From: Vulcanimicrobiota bacterium
GTDB taxonomy: Bacteria; Vulcanimicrobiota; Vulcanimicrobiia; Vulcanimicrobiales; Vulcanimicrobiaceae
Reading direction: 5' to 3'
NCBI GenBank assembly: GCA_003140215.1
Contig: PLJL01000001.1
Span: 824,390 to 888,389, forward strand
DNA: 64,000 nucleotides
This document shows, piece by piece, positions 59,203-64,000 of this stretch. The notes below the pieces were generated by a model. The model had not been told where the DNA came from. It worked only from the letters and a program-made list of their open reading frames with translations, and ran no database searches. Numbering within the stretch: position 1 is the first letter of the stretch; each line of letters begins with the position of its first letter. The position numbers and the translations under genes were made by a program.

Positions 59203-60215
59203 GCCACGTTCCCCATGTCGAGGGCACCGCTGAACGGCTTGATCGGGATCGCGTTCCACCACCCCGTCACCGCGGAGAACTCCGGACCGGTGACCTTCAT
59301 CGAATAGGCGTCAAAGCTCGGAAACGCGCGCGCCGAGTTGCCGCCGTAGGCGACGGTGAACCAGTTCCAGTTGCTCGACCCGGTCGACGGTCCCGTGGCC
59401 GTCATGTTCGACAAGCCCAGCGTCTCGGGGGACTGGAACGGGGTGCCGGTAATTGGGTTCACGATCGTTCCGGGCTGAACCCATTCCTGCGTCACCATCG
59501 CCGAGGTCGCGGCGGCGCGGCCGATCGCGGTGAACGTCGGCGGCTTGAAGCTCAAGAACGCCGGGACCGCCGGCGCGATCTTCGCGCAGGTGACGATCTC
59601 GATCTGCGCGGGCGTGTAGTCCGCCTTCACCGCCGCGGTGGTGCCGTTGTTGACGGCCCAAACGCCCGCGGACTGCTCGACGTCGTTGATCGTCGCCCGC
59701 GGCGCCACGCTGACGACGGTGTAGGTGAAGGCGCAGTCGCCGCCGGTCGCCGCGCCGCAGTTCGCCTGCAGGCTGGCGACGACCGCTTTCGCATCGCCGG
59801 TCGCCTGGTCGAACGTGTACTGCGAGGTGCGGTTGACGAGCTGCACGTCGGTGGTATAGCGCTGGACCGCGCGAAAATACTGTTGCTTGAGCTGGTCGAA
59901 CGCCGCCTGGCAGTCGCTGCCGCCGTTTCTGCAGCCGGGATCGGCGTACGCTGCGGCTTGCAGCGCGTTGAGCATGTTCTTGATCCGCCACTCCTCGACG
60001 GCTGCGGCGTATACGAGCGCGAGCTGCTGGTTCCAGGTCTGCGTCTGGACCGAGAGCGCGGCGACCGCCGCGGCGTCGGCCGCGTTCTGTGCGCGCACCT
60101 GCCAGCGCAGGACCTCGCCGTATTGGATCGCGGCGAAGGCCAGCGTCAGCGCCGCCGCGATTCCCATCGCCCAGATCGGCAGCGTCTGGCCGCGTGAATG
60201 CCGCGTTAGGAACAT
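59190..60215 (-). CDS. TadG-like pilus-associated protein
   Basis: About 341 residues from ATG 60215. It opens with the short TadE/G-type membrane helix (RGQTLPIWAMGIAAALTLAF) and then the AQNAADAAAVAAL motif seen in TadG proteins. The periplasmic part of 280 residues is Thr/Ala/Gly-rich with several cysteines and no visible vWA MIDAS motif. It is part of the overlapping pilus operon. Confidence 0.8.
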   Translation of the reverse strand: MFLTRHSRGQTLPIWAMGIAAALTLAFAAIQYGEVLRWQVRAQNAADAAAVAALSVQTQTWNQQLALVYAAAVEEWRIKNMLNALQAAAYADPGCRNGGSDCQAAFDQLKQQYFRAVQRYTTDVQLVNRTSQYTFDQATGDAKAVVASLQANCGAATGGDCAFTYTVVSVAPRATINDVEQSAGVWAVNNGTTAAVKADYTPAQIEIVTCAKIAPAVPAFLSFKPPTFTAIGRAAATSAMVTQEWVQPGTIVNPITGTPFQSPETLGLSNMTATGPSTGSSNWNWFTVAYGGNSARAFPSFDAYSMKVTGPEFSAVTGWWNAIPIKPFSGALDMGNVACAS

Positions 60216-61117
60216 CCGGGCTGCTCGAACATCGGTTGCAGCGGGTTGTGCGAGGTGTCGGTCGAGCCCAGCGGGACCCCGACGGTGACCTGCGCGTCCC
60301 AGCCGTTCACGGTCTGCATGCAGGGCAGCGCCGGATCGAGCACGCTCGAGGACGCATCGCCGCTGGAGACCGAGGACATCGTGTTGAGCTGCTTTGCAAT
60401 CGTCGCGTAGATGCGCTGGTGCAACGCCATCGCTTCGTACACGCCGCCGGGGCCGATCCCGTTCTGCGCCTTGGACCAGTTGCTGCCGTCGAGCATCTCG
60501 GCGAAGCCGCCCGACCACATGTTCCCGTTGGTCGTCGCGGTGCAGCCGTTCTTCGCCTGCGGCACGCAGTGGTAGAGAAACTTGAACCCGATGAAGTACG
60601 GCGGGGCGTTGCCGTCGTCGGCGAAGTAGCTTTTCTGGTCGGCGAAGGTTTGGGCTGAGTTCATCGGCGAGCCGTCGAGGTTGAAGCCGAAGCCCGAGAC
60701 CATCATGTTGGCTTCGATCGCCGCGCTCGACAGGTTGGCCTTCGGAAGAATGTCGCCGATGCCGACGGCCGCGTTGGTCACGGTCACCTGCGTCTGCGCC
60801 GGACGCACGATCTGTACGCCGCCGTGGCGGTTGGTCTGGTCCGAAAGCTGATAGTCGACCGCAATCTGCGAGGCATCAGGCGCGCTCCGCTGGACGTTCA
60901 CCGCCGCGTTCTGCGCGACGAGCGGAAACGGCGCGGCGATCGCGGCGTTGGGATCGTTGCCCAGAACCGAGGCGTGCGCGGCGACGAACGCCGCGCCGTC
61001 GCCCGCCAGCTGCGCGAGGCCGATTAAACCGAGCTCGAACGTGCCGAACAGGATCGTCAGCACGACGCCCAGCATCACCGCCGTCTCGGCCAGCGCCCCA
61101 CCCCGGGAAAAGCTCAC
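60206..61117 (-). CDS. TadE-like minor pilin
   Basis: 303 residues, GTG 61117 overlapping the pilin stop (GTGA). N-terminal TadE domain RGGALAETAVMLGVVLTILF with the conserved Glu. The long periplasmic domain has cysteines at HCVPQAKNGC and near the C-terminus. The stop overlaps the TadG-like start by ten bases. Three TadE/G-type proteins in one operon fit the TadE-TadF-TadG set. Confidence 0.85.
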   Translation of the reverse strand: MSFSRGGALAETAVMLGVVLTILFGTFELGLIGLAQLAGDGAAFVAAHASVLGNDPNAAIAAPFPLVAQNAAVNVQRSAPDASQIAVDYQLSDQTNRHGGVQIVRPAQTQVTVTNAAVGIGDILPKANLSSAAIEANMMVSGFGFNLDGSPMNSAQTFADQKSYFADDGNAPPYFIGFKFLYHCVPQAKNGCTATTNGNMWSGGFAEMLDGSNWSKAQNGIGPGGVYEAMALHQRIYATIAKQLNTMSSVSSGDASSSVLDPALPCMQTVNGWDAQVTVGVPLGSTDTSHNPLQPMFEQPGCS

Positions 61118-61293
61118 GGGCCGCTTTGCGCAGCCGTGAGCTTGTCCGAGACGGTGTTGAGCGTAGCGGACACCGCTTCGTACACGTGCTGCAGCCCGAC
61201 GATGGCGACGACCGCGATGAGCGCCAGCACCAGCGCGTACTCGGTGAGCGATGCCGCACCTTCGTCGCGCAGCATCGCGCCCAGCAGGTTCAT
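61114..61293 (-). CDS. flp: Flp-family type IVb pilin (copy adjacent to secretin)
   Basis: 59 residues from ATG 61293, overlapping the secretin stop (ATGA). The short leader MNLLGAMLRDEGA precedes the Flp-type helix ASLTEYALVLALIAVVAIVG with the EY pair. Prepilin peptidase would cut after GA. The tail (EAVSATLNTVSDKL) is like other Flp pilins. It is too short for many gene finders. A second pilin gene lies at 63571. Confidence 0.88.
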   Translation of the reverse strand: MNLLGAMLRDEGAASLTEYALVLALIAVVAIVGLQHVYEAVSATLNTVSDKLTAAQSGP

Positions 61294-62726
61294 CGCGTGA
61301 CGATCTCCGGCGTCATCACGAAGACGACGTCGGTTTCCTGTTTCTGGTACCGAATCGAACGGAACAGCTTGCCCAAGATGGGGAGATCGCCCAAGCCGGG
61401 GATCTTGTCGACGTTGCGCGTCTCCTGACGGCGCAGCAGGCCCGCCATGACGATGCTCTCGCCCGACTTGGTGACGACGTCGGTGGTGATGCGGCTGGTC
61501 TTGAACGACGGCAGGCTGATGCCGCCGGCGGTGATCCCGTTTTGGAAATCCAAATCGCTCACCTCGGGCGTGATCTTGGTCTCGACGGTGCCGTCGGGCA
61601 GGATCGTCGGCGTGAGGTTGAGCCGCACGCCGTATTCCTTGAACTGCACGTTTACGCTGCCCAGCTGGGTCGAGCTGATGTACGGCACCTCACCGCCGAC
61701 CAGGAACTGGGCCGCCGAGCCCGGCATCGTGGTCAGTTCGGGCGCCGAGAGCACGCGGGCGTTGCCGTTGCGGATCAACGCGTCGAGCGTCGGGGCGAGG
61801 AACGCGGCGCGAATGAAGCGCCCCAAGGTCGTCCCGCGTCCGACGGCGCCGACGTCGGCCGGGTTCTCGAAGATCGGGAACGACGGATCGCCGTAGTGCA
61901 CAACGCCGCTGGGATCGACGGTTGCGCCCTGCAGCCGGATCCCCAGCTGACTCAGCGCGGTCCGGTCGACCTCCAGGATGTAGACGTGGGTGTTGACCTG
62001 CTGGGTGATGTCGAGGATGAGACGGTCGATGATCTTGCCGTCGGCGGCGAGGTTCGCGCCGGCCAGACTGCGCACGCGCTGCAGCACCATCTCGGCCGAG
62101 GCGCGGTCCTTCACGCGCCCGCTGACCATCACGTTTCCTTTGTTGTCGTAGTCGACGCGGACGTCGCGGGCGTCGACGTCGCGCATCAGCTGGCTCTGGA
62201 GCATGCCCAGGGGATGGCTCACCGTGACGGCGTCGACGATGTCGTACTTCTGGTTCTTGGCCAGCGCGGTGAAGCGCCCCAGCACGTCGCTGATCCGATT
62301 GGCCTGGGTCTGGTCGGTAATGTCGCCCTTGACGATGAGCGCCCGGCCGACGGGCTCGACCGACACACCCGGAACGTCGAGCGTGGTGCGCAGCATCTGG
62401 GCCAGATCGTCAAGGGTCTGTTCGGTGACGGTAACGTCGAAGTCGTGGCGACCGTCGCGGGACCACACGATGACGGTGGTGTGCCCGGGCGCCTTCGCGT
62501 TGATGATGAGCTGCTGCGTCCCTAACGGAACGACGCCGGCGATCCGGCCATCGCCTACCGCGACGCGCGAGAGGCCGGGAGCGTCGATCGTGGTCGAACG
62601 CCCCGAGGCGAGCGAGATCGCTGCGAGCGGCTGAGCGAACGCCGGTGCCCGTACTGCGGCAATGCCGGACGGACATGCGATCGCGAGCGACGCGACGAGA
62701 GACGGTACCCATGCCAGCGGTTTCAT
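61290..62726 (-). CDS. cpaC: Type II/IV secretion system secretin (RcpA/CpaC)
   Basis: About 478 residues from ATG 62726. A signal peptide, then the pilus-formation N-terminal domain (about 30-105; LASGRSTTIDAPGLSRVAVG), a BON-like domain (about 110-200) and the secretin domain (about 240-478) with VYILEVDRTALSQLGIRLQG, VLSAPELTTMPGSAAQFLVG and LNLTPTILPDGTVETKITPE. It forms the outer-membrane pore for Flp pili. First gene of the minus operon. Confidence 0.93.
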   Translation of the reverse strand: MKPLAWVPSLVASLAIACPSGIAAVRAPAFAQPLAAISLASGRSTTIDAPGLSRVAVGDGRIAGVVPLGTQQLIINAKAPGHTTVIVWSRDGRHDFDVTVTEQTLDDLAQMLRTTLDVPGVSVEPVGRALIVKGDITDQTQANRISDVLGRFTALAKNQKYDIVDAVTVSHPLGMLQSQLMRDVDARDVRVDYDNKGNVMVSGRVKDRASAEMVLQRVRSLAGANLAADGKIIDRLILDITQQVNTHVYILEVDRTALSQLGIRLQGATVDPSGVVHYGDPSFPIFENPADVGAVGRGTTLGRFIRAAFLAPTLDALIRNGNARVLSAPELTTMPGSAAQFLVGGEVPYISSTQLGSVNVQFKEYGVRLNLTPTILPDGTVETKITPEVSDLDFQNGITAGGISLPSFKTSRITTDVVTKSGESIVMAGLLRRQETRNVDKIPGLGDLPILGKLFRSIRYQKQETDVVFVMTPEIVTR

Positions 62727-62751
62727 CCAGGTTCGTTCTGCCCCCGCAAGC

Positions 62752-62807
62752 CGCGTTAACGCGTCAACGTCCCGTCGACGACAGGTAAAAGTTCCCGCGT
62801 TTACGCG
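62752..62807. promoter_or_regulatory. Two near-identical 12-bp palindromes between divergent Tad operons
   Basis: CGCGTTAACGCG at 62752-62763 is a perfect palindrome, and CGCGTTTACGCG at 62796-62807 differs by one central base. Their start-to-start distance is 44 bases, close to four helical turns. They lie in the 113-base region between the secretin start and the plus-strand operon, so one regulator could control both. TTGACG near 62769 on the minus strand is a possible -35. Confidence 0.5.
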
Positions 62808-62839
62808 AGACCTTCGTCCTACGGCGGTATGACCCAGCC

Positions 62840-63556
62840 GTGACTCTCTCGATGCGGCGTCTCGCCGCGGCAGTCGTCGCGACGACGCTTCTCGCCACTC
62901 CGGCAACCGCCCACACCGGAACCCCGCTGATGCGGGTGGCCGAGTCGGCGGGCTACGTCTACGCGTGGTCGGCGTCCGCATCGGAGGTCATTCTCTCGCG
63001 CCCGGGTCTCACGATCGTCCTTCGTCCCGGCAACCGCCGGTACGAGATCAACGACCGCGTCGCGTACGCTAGCGAAGCCCTCGTCTATGAGAACGGCGAT
63101 CTCGTCGTTCCCTCCGACGTGGTGTCCCAGCTGCGTGCGCTCGCCGGACGCACCCCGGCTGCGCGTGCCATGGAGGGCGCGCGCACCGGATCCGCCACCG
63201 TACCCGCAACAGCGAGCGGTTCGCTGACCCTGCGGGCTCAAGCGGCGGCGGGACGCGAGGCGATCGTAGTCGACGGGACGGCACCAGCTTCCATGCCTGT
63301 CACGCTGACGCTCGTCGGCTCAATCTCTCGCGATCTCCCCGACGTGCTGCTGCGACGGATCACCGTCCAGAGCGACGGCACGTTCCATGCGACGCTCCCC
63401 GTCGCAGCTGCGATGCCTCGCGGCAGCTCCGTCACCGTCACGGCGACGTCGCTGCCCGGGGTTTCGCCGGCCTCCGTGCGCATTGTGCTCGGCGCGCCGA
63501 ACCCCGCGATCGACTCTTCCATCTTCGACCACCTCCCCAAGGACTCAACCCGCTGA
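62840..63556 (+). CDS. Secreted protein with copper-amine-oxidase-N-like domain
   Basis: 238 residues from GTG 62840 (ATG 62852 also possible; neither has a clear SD). Signal peptide RRLAAAVVATTLLATPATAH. Residues about 30-110 follow the stalk-like Cu_amine_oxidN1 pattern: VILSRPGLTIVLRPGNRRYE, INDRVAYASEALVYENGDLV, VPSDVVSQL. The C-terminal half is a beta-rich Ig-like domain. It lies 14 bases before the second flp gene and is probably co-transcribed, so it may act at the pilus base or in the envelope. Confidence 0.75.
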   Translation: MTLSMRRLAAAVVATTLLATPATAHTGTPLMRVAESAGYVYAWSASASEVILSRPGLTIVLRPGNRRYEINDRVAYASEALVYENGDLVVPSDVVSQLRALAGRTPAARAMEGARTGSATVPATASGSLTLRAQAAAGREAIVVDGTAPASMPVTLTLVGSISRDLPDVLLRRITVQSDGTFHATLPVAAAMPRGSSVTVTATSLPGVSPASVRIVLGAPNPAIDSSIFDHLPKDSTR

Positions 63557-63570
63557 GAAGGAGCTCTTCC

Positions 63571-63744
63571 GTGAACAACGCGTTCCTCGACATGATGCAG
63601 GACGACGAAGGTGCCACGCTCGTCGAGTACGGCCTCGTCGTCTCACTGATCGCCGTAGCGGCGATCGTCGCCATCGGCACCCTGGGCCAAAAAGTCAGCG
63701 ACACGTTCAACGCGATCGCCGCGAAGATCACGCCGCCGTCATAA
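63571..63744 (+). CDS. flp: Flp-family type IVb pilin (copy adjacent to prepilin peptidase)
   Basis: 57 residues from GTG 63571 with AAGGAG seven bases upstream. Leader MNNAFLDMMQDDEG, cut after G, then ATLVEYGLVVSLIAVAAIVA with the classical E5-Y6 pair, and a helical tail ending AAKITPPS. Closer to the Flp consensus than the copy by the secretin, so probably the major pilin. Confidence 0.93.
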   Translation: MNNAFLDMMQDDEGATLVEYGLVVSLIAVAAIVAIGTLGQKVSDTFNAIAAKITPPS

Positions 63745-63745
63745 C

Positions 63746-64000
63746 ATGTTGCCCTTCGTTCCCATCCTCGCTGCAGCCGCGCTGGTGGCTGCGGTTAGCG
63801 ATGTGCGTGCACGCCGGATTCCGAACGCGCTCACGGGCGCGCTCGCGGTCGCAGGCGTGGGCACTGCGGGGATGACGAATGGGCTGCCCGGCGTCGGCAT
63901 CGCTCTTGCGACGCTCGCCGTGCTGCTCGCCGCCGGTACCTACGCGTTCGCGCGAGGCTGGTTCGGCGGTGGCGACATCAAGCTGCTCGCGGCAGGATGC
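63746..64000 (+). CDS. cpaA: Prepilin peptidase (TadV/CpaA), cut by window end
   Basis: First 85 residues of an A24-family membrane aspartic peptidase. The first catalytic Asp is in AVSDVRARRIPNALT and the second in GWFGGGDIKLLAAG (GxGD). It cleaves and matures Flp pilins. The start overlaps nothing but lies one base after the pilin stop. The rest, and likely cpaB, tadZ, tadA, tadB and tadC, lie beyond the window. Confidence 0.93.
   Translation, partial: MLPFVPILAAAALVAAVSDVRARRIPNALTGALAVAGVGTAGMTNGLPGVGIALATLAVLLAAGTYAFARGWFGGGDIKLLAAGC

Noticed and set aside
1-64000. tRNA, rRNA, CRISPR arrays, insertion sequences and prophage genes
   Set aside because: I found no cloverleaf-like T-loop context, no direct-repeat/spacer array, no transposase or integrase and no phage structural gene by reading; a tRNAscan or ISfinder run would settle it.

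Overview
This 64 kb window is GC-rich, densely coding bacterial DNA with strong codon bias, so almost every real gene casts long antisense shadow reading frames. An outer-membrane secretin, a Tad/Flp pilus locus and a lipoprotein point to a diderm. Proline/threonine-rich tails, seven-bladed propeller lipoproteins, TPR regulators and aromatic-CoA catabolism would suit a deep-branching soil lineage (Eremiobacterota-like is my guess), but no marker gene here settles the phylum.

Layout. 1-5.3 kb: ECF sigma factor with a membrane partner, a secreted serine hydrolase, and a beta-propeller lipoprotein. 5.5-16.2 kb: mixed single genes (cyclase, stand-alone 5'-3' exonuclease, amine oxidase, GNAT, creatininase-fold protein, winged-helix/TPR regulator, ACT protein). 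16.2-17.8 kb: a metallothionein-like protein and a three-gene nitrile hydratase whose beta subunit is split into two ORFs. 17.9-27.3 kb: thiolase, SDR and CoA-transferase (acyl-CoA metabolism), FecR/DUF6600 protein, PHA synthase and hydrolases. 27.3-29.4 kb: an OatA-like acyltransferase. 29.5-35.8 kb: an aerobic benzoyl-CoA (box) cluster: benzoate-CoA ligase, divergent BoxR-type regulator, a 44-residue membrane peptide, BoxC, BoxB and a hotdog thioesterase. 35.8-43.4 kb: BBE-type oxidase, CitE-like lyase, CoA-transferase, GT39, LytS/LytTR two-component pair, MaoC dehydratase. 43.8-50.3 kb: SF2 helicase and an overlapping run of peptide-binding protein, DUF885 peptidase and alcohol dehydrogenase. 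50.4-55.5 kb: TPR-LuxR regulator, MHYT-GGDEF-EAL protein and several very small transcription units with conspicuous RNA structure. 55.6-58.5 kb: a 3-hydroxybutyrate-dehydrogenase-like SDR and an ABC exporter. 58.5-64 kb: a divergent Tad pilus locus with two Flp pilins, cut by the window end.

How parts may work together. Ligase, BoxB, BoxC and thioesterase form one pathway, and the regulator/ligase intergenic region holds a near-perfect palindrome with TATAAT inside it. The PHA synthase and the hydroxybutyrate-dehydrogenase-like SDR suggest carbon storage. The Tad genes run as two divergent operons from a 113-bp region with two near-identical 12-bp palindromes.

The least explained stretch is 52.0-55.6 kb. 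It holds (a) a 43-residue exported peptide gene with a leader hairpin, strong ribosome binding site and terminator, convergent with a TPR-LuxR regulator; (b) three tandem 21-nt hairpins with compensatory changes and YNCG-type loops in the 3' UTR of the c-di-GMP gene; and (c) a 32-residue ORF with its own promoter, near-ideal Shine-Dalgarno and terminator. These are the best candidates here for something undescribed.
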